A DNA stretch of 51,096 nt from Bacteroidales bacterium (GCA_022865305.1 JALHSP010000027.1:1-51096); one strand, 5' to 3'; counted from the stretch's first letter, positions 7,568 through 16,256 are shown. Notes: generated by a model not told the origin, from the letters alone. Numbers and translations are program-made.

Positions 7568-9103
7568 CTAGTTATCGTGTTGCGGTCTGATATATTCGAG
7601 TCCATCCTCTGTCATAAGCCAGTATCTGTTTTTTGTGTCCGTTACAAAATCATCATCGTCAGTTGAATGAAAAAGACCCTCAGTTGTTTTATCCATGTAT
7701 ATAATTGTCCCTTCAGGAATATTAATAGTTATTGTAACAAAATCAAACGACCATTTTGTTCCGGCAGGGAGGGTAAAGAATTCATCAAGGAAAAGGGTTT
7801 TACCGGAAATATTATAGTTGTACTGTAATCTTTCAGCTCTCTCCAGTGCATCCAGTTTGTTTCGTCCTGCTGATCTTTTTCTTAAAGTCACATTAGCAGA
7901 ATTATCTTCATCCGGAGAAATATTAAGATGAGTACGTATATATATTTCCTTTGTTTCATCTGAGATGAACACTTTATATTCCTCATCAGGGACTGAGATC
8001 TCTTTATCCACCTGAAGGTCGGATATTTTTCTCCCTGACCTTATATAGAGGGTGTCAGGCACCTCTTTAAAATATTCCTGTGACATGGTTTTTTCTGTTT
8101 CACCAAAGCTAACACCTTCATTAAAGAGGATGATTGACAGAGCAGCAGCGCTCATTACCCATAATATCAGGCCTGCAAGCCATACAAATCCATCCCGTGC
8201 CCTGAACCAGAAAATCATTCTCACTCCCCCGTAAATGATTGCAATAAGCGGTAAGGTAACAACAAACACTATCAATGTTTTAATCCATGGGACCATTCTG
8301 GGAGTTACAATATAATTGAGAAAATCGGGCAGATAAGTAAGGTTAAACCCGACAGCATCAGTAGAGAAGGTTCCGGGATATTTAAAAATAAATACCATTA
8401 TAAAAGCCAGAAGGGCAACAAATCCTGTGATAACCAGCGCTATGCCTATGATTATAAGTAATATACGAACAATTATATACAGAACTTTCCCGATTGCCCT
8501 GAACACTTCATTGAAAGCATTACCGACATTGGATGTAGTGGTATAACCAGGGTATTTGTCTTTTACAGAAGATCTGGCCGGATCATAGGCAAAGCCGTAC
8601 ATTTCTTTTTTCTGAGAATCTGTAGCAGCGAAAGGTATTACAAGCCAGAGAGCAAGATATACAAAGAAACCGATCAGGAAGAAAAAGGCAGACACTACAA
8701 ACAGGATCCTGATCCAGACAGGATCTGTATTCATGTAGGCACCGATGCCTCCACATACTCCTGCGATTATTGTATCGTCGGGATTTCTGTACATCTTTTT
8801 TCTGTGAACACTAGTGGATTCATCTGCAACCCCTGCGCTGTCGGTCTGGCCAAAATCTTCAGGCTTTCCGATAATTGCAATCATCGCTTCGACATTCTCA
8901 CTGGTGATTACACCAGCAAGGCCTTTTTGTGACTGAAATATTTCTGCAATGCGGAATTCGATATCTTCAATTGTTTCATTGCCACCTGGGACATTTCTGA
9001 ATTTCAGATCAATTGACTGAAGGTAATCACGCAACATACGGTATGCCTCTTCATCTATCTGGAAAAGAGTCCCGCCGAGATTAATATTTATTGTCTTATC
9101 CAT
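7568..9103 (-). CDS. Large PspC-domain membrane protein
   Basis: The 511-residue product starts with a soluble region (1-95, INLGGTLFQIDEEAYRML...) also found in the upstream PspC gene. The PspC domain follows (about 103-165) with the signature DDTIIAGVCGGIGAYMNTDP and a transmembrane helix. Three or four more membrane helices lie between about 205 and 325, then a soluble C-terminal domain of about 170 residues. PspC domains are linked to phage-shock/envelope-stress signalling. It is the last gene of an operon with padR (30-bp gap) and a short pspC. The C-terminal domain is likely extracytoplasmic; its role is not known to me. Confidence 0.88.
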   Translation of the reverse strand: MDKTININLGGTLFQIDEEAYRMLRDYLQSIDLKFRNVPGGNETIEDIEFRIAEIFQSQKGLAGVITSENVEAMIAIIGKPEDFGQTDSAGVADESTSVHRKKMYRNPDDTIIAGVCGGIGAYMNTDPVWIRILFVVSAFFFLIGFFVYLALWLVIPFAATDSQKKEMYGFAYDPARSSVKDKYPGYTTTSNVGNAFNEVFRAIGKVLYIIVRILLIIIGIALVITGFVALLAFIMVFIFKYPGTFSTDAVGFNLTYLPDFLNYIVTPRMVPWIKTLIVFVVTLPLIAIIYGGVRMIFWFRARDGFVWLAGLILWVMSAAALSIILFNEGVSFGETEKTMSQEYFKEVPDTLYIRSGRKISDLQVDKEISVPDEEYKVFISDETKEIYIRTHLNISPDEDNSANVTLRKRSAGRNKLDALERAERLQYNYNISGKTLFLDEFFTLPAGTKWSFDFVTITINIPEGTIIYMDKTTEGLFHSTDDDDFVTDTKNRYWLMTEDGLEYIRPQHDN

Positions 9104-9133
9104 TATTTTCAGCTTTAGTTGGTTAATATATGG

Positions 9134-9460
9134 TTATCTCGTACGGATCATGTTTACTGATTTAACAAGCTCATCCCACGATTTATCAAGGTCAGCGAGA
9201 TATTCCTTGCCTTCAGAAGTAAGTTCATAATATTTTCGTGGCGGACCCTGTTGTGATTCTTCCCATCGGTAGCTGAGCAGTCCGGAATTTTTCTGTCTCG
9301 TAAGAAGAGGATATAGGGTTCCCTCAACTACTATTACCTTTGCCTCCTTGAGCTCTTTTATTATATCGCTCGCATAACAGGAGCTCCGTGATAATACTGA
9401 AAGTATGCAGTATTCCAGGATACCTTTGCGCATCTGTGCTTTTGTGTTTTCCAGATCCAT
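9134..9460 (-). CDS. PadR family transcriptional regulator
   Basis: The 108-residue protein consists almost only of a winged helix. It has the PadR signature EYCILSVLSRSSCYASDIIKEL, the recognition/wing region VVEGTLYPLLTRQKNSGLLS, and GPPRKYYELTSEGKEYL. It is a minimal-length (PadR-s2-like) repressor with a short C-terminal dimerisation helix. It sits between two PspC genes, an arrangement common in Bacteroidota, and very likely controls its own operon. A dyad overlapping the predicted promoter (10174-10192) is a candidate operator. Confidence 0.93.
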   Translation of the reverse strand: MDLENTKAQMRKGILEYCILSVLSRSSCYASDIIKELKEAKVIVVEGTLYPLLTRQKNSGLLSYRWEESQQGPPRKYYELTSEGKEYLADLDKSWDELVKSVNMIRTR

Positions 9461-9512
9461 AATAATAAGTTTTAAATTTTACACTCTTTAATTTACCTTC
9501 CTGGTTTGCCTC

Positions 9513-10103
9513 TTACAACTTCATATTTTTCCTGACAGTGTCGAATTCTTTCTTTACTGAATCCTTAATGTTGTGGATGTTCACCGGTTCACCTTTCATT
9601 TCAATTTTCTGGGCAGTGGTTTTTGCTTCAGGAAGTACTATATATAAAATGAGATATACGAGAATTCCGAGACCTCCAAGCATTGTAAATGCGATAAAGA
9701 TTATTCTGATAATCCATGGCTCGATATTCCAGTAAGCTCCCATTCCTGCACATACACCACCGATTATGCGATTGTCAGGATCACGGTACATCCTGTGGTA
9801 ACCCGGAGATGAGAACTTGTCACGGGCGGATGTGCCTTCATTATCTGAAATATCTTCAGGTGTCCCGAGAACTGAAATTACATTACGGACATCATCCATG
9901 GAAATGACCTGTTTATAAGCTGTGAGTTTTACACGGAACAGCTCTGACATCCTGGCTTCTATATCCGACAGTATTTCTGATGAACTCTCCTCTCCGGCAA
10001 AGTGGAGCTCGAGATTTTTAAGGTACCTTTTAAGTTCGGCGTAGGCGTCTTCATCAATGTTTAATGAATAGCCCCCGAGATTAATGCTGACTGTTATTTT
10101 CAT
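9513..10103 (-). CDS. PspC-domain protein (short)
   Basis: The 196-residue product has an N-terminal soluble domain (1-95, INLGGYSLNIDEDAYAELKR) homologous to that of the 511-residue PspC protein. The PspC domain (about 103-165) contains DNRIIGGVCAGMGAYWNIEP and a transmembrane helix (GGLGILVYLILYIVLP). A short charged tail ends the protein. It is the first gene of the pspC-padR-pspC operon. Two PspC proteins sharing the N-terminal module could hetero-associate; that is inference. Confidence 0.9.
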   Translation of the reverse strand: MKITVSINLGGYSLNIDEDAYAELKRYLKNLELHFAGEESSSEILSDIEARMSELFRVKLTAYKQVISMDDVRNVISVLGTPEDISDNEGTSARDKFSSPGYHRMYRDPDNRIIGGVCAGMGAYWNIEPWIIRIIFIAFTMLGGLGILVYLILYIVLPEAKTTAQKIEMKGEPVNIHNIKDSVKKEFDTVRKNMKL

Positions 10104-10151
10104 GGTTCTATAAAATATTTACTACTATTTTCAACATATAACATAACAATG

Positions 10152-10183
10152 CAAAGATATATAGAAAATAATATACTATGCAA
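10152..10183 (-). promoter_or_regulatory. Predicted Bacteroidota-type promoter for the pspC-padR operon
   Basis: On the minus strand, a TTG (complement of 10181-10183) and a TATCTTTG box (complement of 10152-10159) are separated by 21 bp. This matches the TTG / TAnnTTTG pattern of Bacteroidota promoters. The implied leader is roughly 40 nt. Confidence 0.5.
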
Positions 10184-10192
10184 TACATAGTA
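10174..10192. promoter_or_regulatory. Dyad over the promoter, candidate PadR operator
   Basis: Perfect 7-bp arms TACTATG and CATAGTA flank a 5-bp centre (CAATA). The dyad covers the predicted -33 element of the operon that encodes the PadR repressor, as expected for autoregulation. Binding is inferred. Confidence 0.4.
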
Positions 10193-10342
10193 CTAAATAA
10201 ATTACAAAAATCATTAAAATATTTTATATATTACATATAATCAGACATTTAATAAATGGTTCATTTTCATAAAAGGAAGTAAGAAATTGCTAGTTATTGT
10301 GAAACTAATGCACAATACATACTTTCGGTACCCTTTCTTGGA

Positions 10343-10462
10343 TCACTTCATACTCCAACGCCTTGTATTGTATCACCTCATCCTCCGGCTCCTTGTATAG
10401 TTTCACCTCATCCTCCGGCTCCTTGTATAGTTTCACCTCATCCTCCAGCTCCTTCTCCTTGA
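10343..10462. repeat. 30-bp tandem repeat array, about 3.5-4 copies
   Basis: Units start at 10343, 10373, 10403 and 10433. Copies 2 and 3 are identical (TCACCTCATCCTCCGGCTCC then TTGTATAGTT). Copy 1 is degenerate and copy 4 diverges after 17 bases. There are no spacers, so it is a minisatellite, not a CRISPR. Confidence 0.85.
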
Positions 10463-10523
10463 GGAGAAGGAGTGAAGAAAAAAGATATTTTTGGTACTAG
10501 CCCCTCTCAAAATGGAGAGGGGA
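10449..10523. repeat. Two hairpins closing the intergenic repeat island
   Basis: CTCCTTCTCC / GGAGAAGGAG (10449-10472) and CCCCTCTC / GAGAGGGG (about 10501-10523) form short stems. The second is followed by ATGGGGTGAGGTG, a kind of repeat I know as common between Bacteroidota genes. The rest of 10104-10636 holds the operon promoter and AT-rich sequence with no gene visible. Confidence 0.6.
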
Positions 10524-10636
10524 TGGGGTGAGGTGTACACGAGAGAAGGTATGGTAATGAGTTAAGAACACGCCAGATAATAGATTTTAAATGAATTAAG
10601 AATCTATATATTATATTTATGCAAATATTTACCAGT

Positions 10637-11620
10637 ATGAAAAAATTCAAATGGGGAATCCTTGCACCAGGAAAGATGTCGGCTAAATTTACTAAAGGCC
10701 TTAAATTACTGGAGAATGCAGAATTATATGCAGTCGGTTCAAGGGATCTTCATCGGGCAAAACAGTTTGCTGAAGAGTACGGATTTAAAAAATATTACGG
10801 GAGTTACGAGGAACTGGTTTCTGATCCTGACCTGGAGGTAGTTTATATTGCCTCTCCCCATTCCCATCATCATGATCATACTCTTCTTTGTCTGAGAAAT
10901 GGGAAACATGTTATTTGTGAAAAGGCATTTGCTATCAATACGGTGGAGGTTAAAGAGATGATCAGCGAGGCTAAAAAACGAAACCTGTTCCTGATGGAGG
11001 CTTTGTGGCCGCCATTCCAGCCATTTTATAAAAAAGCAGCTGAAATATTGAAATCAGGTATTACCGGAAAAATTCACTATCTCCATGGTCATTTTTCCTT
11101 TATCCCGCCTTATGATCCAAATGACCGCAAATTCAACCTTGCCCTTGGTGGCGGTTCGCTTCTTGATATTGGCATATATCCGGTAATCGATGCGCTCACA
11201 TTTATTGGCGTACCGGATGAGATCAAAGCTACAGCAACATTTGCCGGAACAGGATCGGAAGAATCCCTTAGCGTGATATTCGGTTATAATGATAATCGGA
11301 TGGCAACCATATACAGTTCATTCAGGACAGACACAGGGATAGGTTGTGAAATTCTATGTGAAAAGGGAAATATAACTGTATCCCGCGGCCGGGATATGAA
11401 TCAGGGAGTTATTCTGAGTCTGCACGGAAGGGAAAAACAGGAGTTCATCTTTACTCCAGAAGCAATGGGATATCACTGGGAGGCCGAAGAGGTTATGAAA
11501 TGCCTCGTTGAGGGCAGAACGGAGAGCCCTGTGGTTCCTCTGTCATTCAGTCTTGATCTGATAAACACACTTGACAGGATAAGGCAGGCTGCAGGGATTG
11601 TTTTTCCAGGAAGAGACTAA
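10637..11620 (+). CDS. Gfo/Idh/MocA family oxidoreductase (cytoplasmic)
   Basis: The 327-residue product has an N-terminal NAD(P)-binding Rossmann fold (FKWGILAPGKMSAKF). It carries the family's EKAFAIN motif, which holds the catalytic-type Lys, near residue 92, and a C-terminal substrate domain with GGGSLLDIGIYPV. It resembles dehydrogenases that oxidise or reduce sugar or cyclitol hydroxyls; the substrate cannot be read from sequence. I chose the ATG at 10637; an in-frame ATG at 10619 would add MQIFTS before the family start. No signal peptide is present. Confidence 0.88.
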   Translation: MKKFKWGILAPGKMSAKFTKGLKLLENAELYAVGSRDLHRAKQFAEEYGFKKYYGSYEELVSDPDLEVVYIASPHSHHHDHTLLCLRNGKHVICEKAFAINTVEVKEMISEAKKRNLFLMEALWPPFQPFYKKAAEILKSGITGKIHYLHGHFSFIPPYDPNDRKFNLALGGGSLLDIGIYPVIDALTFIGVPDEIKATATFAGTGSEESLSVIFGYNDNRMATIYSSFRTDTGIGCEILCEKGNITVSRGRDMNQGVILSLHGREKQEFIFTPEAMGYHWEAEEVMKCLVEGRTESPVVPLSFSLDLINTLDRIRQAAGIVFPGRD

Positions 11621-11622
11621 AT

Positions 11623-11663
11623 ATTGAGGGGGAGTGAGGGTGAGTGGGAGATAGGGAGACCGC
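11623..11663 (+). repeat. GGGAGA-type polypurine tract (copy 2)
   Basis: A run of GGGGGAGTGAGGGTGAGTGG-like units between the oxidoreductase stop and the rhomboid start. It keeps an open frame into the rhomboid gene but is unlikely to be translated. Confidence 0.7.
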
Positions 11664-11689
11664 AATACCACACAACTGCACGACAAAAT

Positions 11690-12376
11690 ATGTCAGACTC
11701 TGGTTCAGATATTAAAGCTGAAGGGGCTTTTTACAGGAAGAAGCTCCTGTTAAGCCTGATCATCCCGGTCATTTTTGTATTCCTTATGTGGCTGGTAAAG
11801 ATTATTGAAATTCTCTTTGAAATTGATTTATCAGGTCTGGGAATTCATCCATTAACAGCCCGAGGTTTATCAGGAATTATCTTCTCTCCGTTTATTCATT
11901 CTGATCTTAACCATTTAATTAATAATTCACTGCCGCTGTTTTTACTATCGGTAGCCCTTTTCTACTTTTATTCGGAAATAGCTTTAAAGGTCTTTTCCTG
12001 GACATATCTTTTAACCGGAATCCTGGTTTGGTTTGGAGGCAGGGATGCGTGGCATATTGGCGCCAGCGGTCTGGTTTACGGACTGGCCTCATTCCTTTTT
12101 TTCAGCGGTATCATACGAAAATATTACAGACTGGTGGCTTTATCGCTTCTGGTAGTATTTCTTTACGGCGAGATGGTCTGGGGCCTTTTTCCAGGTATAT
12201 ATAAAAACGTTTCGTGGGAATCACATATGCTGGGATTCTTTTCAGGGATCGTACTTGCTGTCTGGTACAGGAAAGAGGGTCCTCAAATGCCCGTTTATGA
12301 GTGGATGGAAGAAGAAGAAGAGGGGGAGAATGGGAGAGAGGATGGGGGGGAGAAGGAGAGAGAGGGAGAGAGATAG
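11690..12376 (+). CDS. Rhomboid family intramembrane serine protease
   Basis: The 228-residue product has about six hydrophobic segments. Rhomboid hallmarks are HSDLNHLINN in the second transmembrane region, the catalytic serine in HIGASGLVYG (about S126) and the catalytic histidine in ESHMLGFFSG (about H179). It should cleave membrane proteins within the bilayer. I start at the ATG at 11690 rather than the TTG at 11624, whose 22 extra codons are repeat sequence. The last 20-odd residues (EEEEEGENGREDGGEKEREG) are encoded by a GGGAGA tract and look like a recent replacement of the original C-terminus. Confidence 0.88.
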   Translation: MSDSGSDIKAEGAFYRKKLLLSLIIPVIFVFLMWLVKIIEILFEIDLSGLGIHPLTARGLSGIIFSPFIHSDLNHLINNSLPLFLLSVALFYFYSEIALKVFSWTYLLTGILVWFGGRDAWHIGASGLVYGLASFLFFSGIIRKYYRLVALSLLVVFLYGEMVWGLFPGIYKNVSWESHMLGFFSGIVLAVWYRKEGPQMPVYEWMEEEEEGENGREDGGEKEREGER

Positions 12377-12398
12377 GGAGATAGGGAGAGTGGGAGAA
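12309..12398 (+). repeat. GGGAGA-type polypurine tract (copy 3), partly coding
   Basis: About 90 bp of nearly pure purine GGGAGA/GGGAGAG units. The first two thirds form the C-terminal codons of the rhomboid gene, and the rest continues past its stop at 12376. Confidence 0.85.
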
Positions 12399-12428
12399 AT
12401 TGCAATGAGAATATAATTGTTTATAAAG

Positions 12429-12436
12429 TAATTTTG
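12429..12436 (+). promoter_or_regulatory. Candidate -7 box upstream of the glycosyltransferase
   Basis: TAATTTTG fits the Bacteroidota TAnnTTTG consensus and ends 25 bp before the ATG at 12462. No well-spaced TTG was found upstream, so support is weak. Confidence 0.3.
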
Positions 12437-12461
12437 CACAGATATCATGCGGGAGATTTGA

Positions 12462-13424
12462 ATGGATCTTTCAGTAATTATAGTAAGCTATAAAGGATGG
12501 GAGAGGCTTACCCGTTGTCTCGAAGCCCTGGATTCTTTTTCCGGGAAACGGTTCAGCATGGAGGTTATTGTGGTTGATAACCATTCTATGGATGAGGCCA
12601 TTAATAGAATTGAAGAGAGATTCAGGAAGTTTCGTTTTTTACACAACAGGATAAACGGCGGATTTGCAAACGGATGTAACCTTGGGGCTGGTAATTCGGT
12701 TGGGGATTTCTTATTATTTCTTAATCCTGATACTGTGGCCTCAGAGGCCGAAATTGAAAAATTGCTTAATGCAGCCAGGTCTAATCCTGCACATTATATC
12801 CTCTCCTGCAGGCAGGTACGGGAAAACGGAAAGGAAAGCAAGGCAACAGGATCATTTCCTGCATTATGGAACCTTACAGGTTTCTTAAAGCTCATATTCT
12901 TCAGGAAGAATAGTAACGACTCCTGTAGTGACCGGATAAAATTTCCTGACTGGGTTTCCGGTTCAGTGATGATGATCCGAAAGGAAATCTTTAACAGACT
13001 GAAAGGATTTGATGAAGATTTCTGGATGTATTCGGAAGATGTTGACCTCTGCCGCCGTGCAAAGAACATGGGGGGCGAAATAGTTTATTACGGAGATATT
13101 GTAGTTGAGCATAATCACGGAGGAAGCTCAAGAATAGGCTTAAATACAACTTCTGTCGCAAAATGTGAAGTTCAGATATCAAGACATATTTATATTCAAA
13201 AGCACAAAGCAGGTCTGGAAAGGTCCTTCATTCAGACTTTTATGGTTATCAATAATCTGTTGACAGGAATAATTACCGGACTGGTTGGTGCCATTTTGTT
13301 TTTTATTCCGGAATTACTTGTAAGACTTATGGTATTCTTAAGGTTAATAAGCTACTATACCGGATCTCTTATCAGGCATTCATGGATAAGTCCGCGGTCA
13401 GTTAATTTCAAAAGGAGAAATTGA
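12462..13424 (+). CDS. Family 2 glycosyltransferase with C-terminal membrane anchor
   Basis: The 320-residue product begins with the GT-A fold start MDLSVIIVSYKGWERLTRCL. It has the nucleotide-sugar/metal motif FLNPDTVAS (near residue 90) and the acceptor-side motif FWMYSEDVDLCRRAK (near 190), as in rhamnosyltransferase-like GT2 enzymes. Hydrophobic segments at about 260-305 suggest a membrane-tethered C-terminus. It probably adds a sugar to an envelope polysaccharide or lipid-linked glycan. No other glycan genes are adjacent, so the pathway is unknown. Confidence 0.9.
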   Translation: MDLSVIIVSYKGWERLTRCLEALDSFSGKRFSMEVIVVDNHSMDEAINRIEERFRKFRFLHNRINGGFANGCNLGAGNSVGDFLLFLNPDTVASEAEIEKLLNAARSNPAHYILSCRQVRENGKESKATGSFPALWNLTGFLKLIFFRKNSNDSCSDRIKFPDWVSGSVMMIRKEIFNRLKGFDEDFWMYSEDVDLCRRAKNMGGEIVYYGDIVVEHNHGGSSRIGLNTTSVAKCEVQISRHIYIQKHKAGLERSFIQTFMVINNLLTGIITGLVGAILFFIPELLVRLMVFLRLISYYTGSLIRHSWISPRSVNFKRRN

Positions 13425-13628
13425 TATGTGCGCATAGCAATTTCTTTAGAAACAATTCTGGTTCAGAGTTAAACTTATTAATGTTAAAAAGTATTAATTT
13501 GTCTTATTTCGTGTTATTATCTGAAAACTCTGCAGAATTATATTAGCATATTTGTTCCCTGTTTTAGCACTTGAATTTTATACTTAAATAGTAAAACGCA
13601 GTATTTTAAGTTTTGAAAAGCATCGGTT

Positions 13629-14924
13629 ATGAAAAAAGCAACAATTTCAATTATGGTTTTTCTTTCCCTGATGGTTTCATTGCCATATCCAGCTTTTGGG
13701 CAGGAGGACCAGAATCCGGTAGATACGATCAGGAAATATGCAGTAAAGATTTTTCTGGACTGTCATGATTGCGATATGAACTACACCAGGCAGGAGATCC
13801 CTTATATAAATTACGTCAGGGATGTTCGAGAAGCACAGGTATTTATTCTTGTCACCGAACAGGAGGCAGCCAGTGGTGGATCCCAATATACTTATACCTT
13901 TCTTGGTCAGGGCGAATTCAGGGGAATGAATGATACGCTTACTTTTACCAGCAGCCCCGACCAGACAAGCACAATAATCCGGGAAAAACGTACCAACCTG
14001 CTTAAAATGGGACTTATGAGATATGTAGCGAGGACTCCTTTGATTAATGAGATTGAAATTCAGCATAATAAAGAACTTGAAGCTGAAGAGGTAATAGACA
14101 GGTGGAATAACTGGGTATTTGAATTATCAACAGAACCTCAGTTTGAATCTGAAGAAGCATATAAGAAACTGGAATTGAGAAACTCGATAAATATTGCAAA
14201 GATTACACCGCAAATAAAACTTGAAATTGAGCTGGATCAATTTTATGAAAGGGAGAAGTTCATCAAATATGCAAAAACTGATTCTGCCAGAACAGATACA
14301 TATATAACAAGTGGAACCTCAATGGATAATTTGTTTGTTAAAAGCCTTGGGGATCACTGGTCGGCAGGTTTAAAATGGAGACTTGGTTCTTCAACCAGGG
14401 AAAATTATGATTTCAGTACCGAGTTTCTGCCATCAGTTGAATACGATATTTTCCCTTACTCAGAAGCTACTCACCGGCAATTAAGGATTCTGTACAGTGC
14501 CGGTTATCAGTATAATGATTTTATCGATACAACAATATATAATAAATTAAAGGAGAACCTCTATTTGGAAATGTTAAATATTGCATTCCAGGTGCAGAAG
14601 AAATGGGGATCCGTCAATTTGTCATTGACAGGTTCACATTATTTACATGATTTTTCCAAGAACAGGATTGAGCTGAACTCATCAGTCAATATAAGGATCT
14701 TTAAGGGATTATCTCTGCAGGTCTATGGAGGCATTGCTCGTATAAATGATCAGCTCAATCTTAGAAAAGAAGACATTTCAGAAGCTCAAAGATTATTACA
14801 GTTAAGAGAACTGGCTACAAGATATCGTATTGCCGGTGGAATAGAAATAACCTATACATTCGGATCAATTTACAACAATGTGGTTAATCCCAGGTTTAAT
14901 TCGAACGAATTCCATTATGATTAA
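13629..14924 (+). CDS. Outer-membrane beta-barrel-like protein of unknown family, CHxC-containing paralogue
   Basis: The 431-residue product has a signal peptide (MVFLSLMVSLPYPAFGQ). Its N-terminal domain contains FLDCHDCDMNYTRQEIPYIN and SGGSQYTYTFLGQGEF. The following strand-rich region ends ITYTFGSIYNNVVNPRFNSN. It shares organisation and end motif with 6152-7399 but keeps a C-H-x-C pair that could bind metal or form a disulphide. I know this DCHxCD...P..NYVRD pattern as a conserved uncharacterised family. The 204-bp upstream gap is AT-rich, with a weak CATATTTG box near 13550. Confidence 0.75.
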   Translation: MKKATISIMVFLSLMVSLPYPAFGQEDQNPVDTIRKYAVKIFLDCHDCDMNYTRQEIPYINYVRDVREAQVFILVTEQEAASGGSQYTYTFLGQGEFRGMNDTLTFTSSPDQTSTIIREKRTNLLKMGLMRYVARTPLINEIEIQHNKELEAEEVIDRWNNWVFELSTEPQFESEEAYKKLELRNSINIAKITPQIKLEIELDQFYEREKFIKYAKTDSARTDTYITSGTSMDNLFVKSLGDHWSAGLKWRLGSSTRENYDFSTEFLPSVEYDIFPYSEATHRQLRILYSAGYQYNDFIDTTIYNKLKENLYLEMLNIAFQVQKKWGSVNLSLTGSHYLHDFSKNRIELNSSVNIRIFKGLSLQVYGGIARINDQLNLRKEDISEAQRLLQLRELATRYRIAGGIEITYTFGSIYNNVVNPRFNSNEFHYD

Positions 14925-14945
14925 AATTCCTTAATTATTAAATAA

Positions 14946-16256
14946 ATGCACGAACGGTTCAGGTTTAAGAATAAAAATGAGCTTATTCTGAAGGCGAAAG
15001 AACTTGGAATCGATCTGCCATTTTCCGATGATATAAGTCCTTTGCTTGAATCTGTTTCTGTAGAAGGTTTTTCGGTGTCCAACAGGTTGGTGGTACAACC
15101 CATGGAAGGATACGATTCCGAAGATGACGGATCGCCTTCCGATCTTACAAGAAGACGTTACCTCCGCTATGCCGATGGAGGAAGCGGTATCATCTGGTAT
15201 GAAGCTGTTTCTGTTTCTTCCGGTGGTAGATCAAATCCTCATCAGCTGTGGTTAAATAATACTAATTCAGGTAAGTATGCTTTATTAAATAATGATTTAA
15301 GACAAGCGGCTAACAAACTGGGATTTAATCCTTTCCTGGTGATTCAGCTTACTCATTCCGGACGATACAGCAAACCTCAAGGGAAACCGCAGCCTTTGGT
15401 AGCCGCTCCAAATCCGGTCCTTGATAAAACCAATCCTTATATTCTGACCGATGATGACCTGAAAAAAATTCAGGATCAATATGTTGAAGCTGCCAGACTG
15501 GCCGCTCTTTCAGGATTTGATGCCATCGACCTGAAAGCCTGCCATGGTTACCTGGTAGTGGAGTTATTATCTGCAAAATCCCGCGGGAACTCTGTTTATG
15601 GCGGAAAGGAACCAGAACAACGATTCAGGTTCATGCTTGAAACCGTGGAAAGGATCAGATCAGAAGTTCCGCAAATAATTATCACTACGAGGCTGAATAT
15701 TTCTGATTGTTACAGCGGGGGGTTTGGAGTGGATGGAAACAGTCAGCCTGATTTCGCTGAACCTGTTTTGCTTGTCAATGAACTGGTGAAAAAAGGTATC
15801 CGGCTTATAAACATAAGCATGGGGAGTCCATATTACAATCCTTATGTAACCAGGCCATTTGATACTCCTTTACCCGGTCATCCGGTTCCTGAAGAACATC
15901 CACTGAAGAGTGTTATGAGGATGATAAAAGGGACATCCCTTTTTCAGAAAAAATTTCCACGGATATTTTTCGTTGGTTCAGCCTATTCATATCTCAGGCA
16001 GTATGCGCCCAATGTAGGAGCTGCTGTTGTTAAAAATGGTGATGCTTCTTTTATAGGATTCGGGAGGGGATCATTTGCATATCCTTCGCTGCCGGTCGAT
16101 CTTATTAAAACGGGGCAAGCTGATCCTTCGAAAGTCTGCATCACCTGTTCAGGGTGCACACGGCTTATAAAAAACTTAAGACCCGGTGGTTGTGTTATCC
16201 GTGACAGGGATATTTATGGCACGGAACTTAAAAAGCTTATCGCTGATGGAAAATAA
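14946..16256 (+). CDS. Old-yellow-enzyme-type NADH:flavin oxidoreductase with Fe-S cysteine cluster
   Basis: The 436-residue product is an FMN-binding TIM barrel of the OYE / 2,4-dienoyl-CoA reductase class. Visible are the FMN-site strand VVQPMEGYDS, the active-site block KACHGYLVVELLS (H200, Y202), SVYGGKEPEQRFRF, and a Cys set C398-x2-C401-x2-C404-x11-C416 that should hold a 4Fe-4S cluster. It lacks the C-terminal FAD/NAD domain of dienoyl-CoA reductases. The next gene, which it overlaps by 11 bp, is a separate FAD flavoprotein, so the two may form one electron-transfer enzyme (inference). The unsaturated substrate is unknown. Confidence 0.88.
   Translation: MHERFRFKNKNELILKAKELGIDLPFSDDISPLLESVSVEGFSVSNRLVVQPMEGYDSEDDGSPSDLTRRRYLRYADGGSGIIWYEAVSVSSGGRSNPHQLWLNNTNSGKYALLNNDLRQAANKLGFNPFLVIQLTHSGRYSKPQGKPQPLVAAPNPVLDKTNPYILTDDDLKKIQDQYVEAARLAALSGFDAIDLKACHGYLVVELLSAKSRGNSVYGGKEPEQRFRFMLETVERIRSEVPQIIITTRLNISDCYSGGFGVDGNSQPDFAEPVLLVNELVKKGIRLINISMGSPYYNPYVTRPFDTPLPGHPVPEEHPLKSVMRMIKGTSLFQKKFPRIFFVGSAYSYLRQYAPNVGAAVVKNGDASFIGFGRGSFAYPSLPVDLIKTGQADPSKVCITCSGCTRLIKNLRPGGCVIRDRDIYGTELKKLIADGK

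Noticed and set aside
10343-10462. CRISPR-like direct repeats of 30 bp
   Set aside because: Units abut with no spacers, copy 1 is degenerate and no cas gene is near; it is a minisatellite.
11624-11689. N-terminal extension of the rhomboid protease from a TTG
   Set aside because: It is encoded by the polypurine repeat and adjacent spacer; the ATG at 11690 gives a normal N-terminus.
103-11691. Shared words TGCACGACAAAA at 117 and 11678
   Set aside because: The match is short and its flanks do not align; one copy is inside transposase codons. Probably chance.
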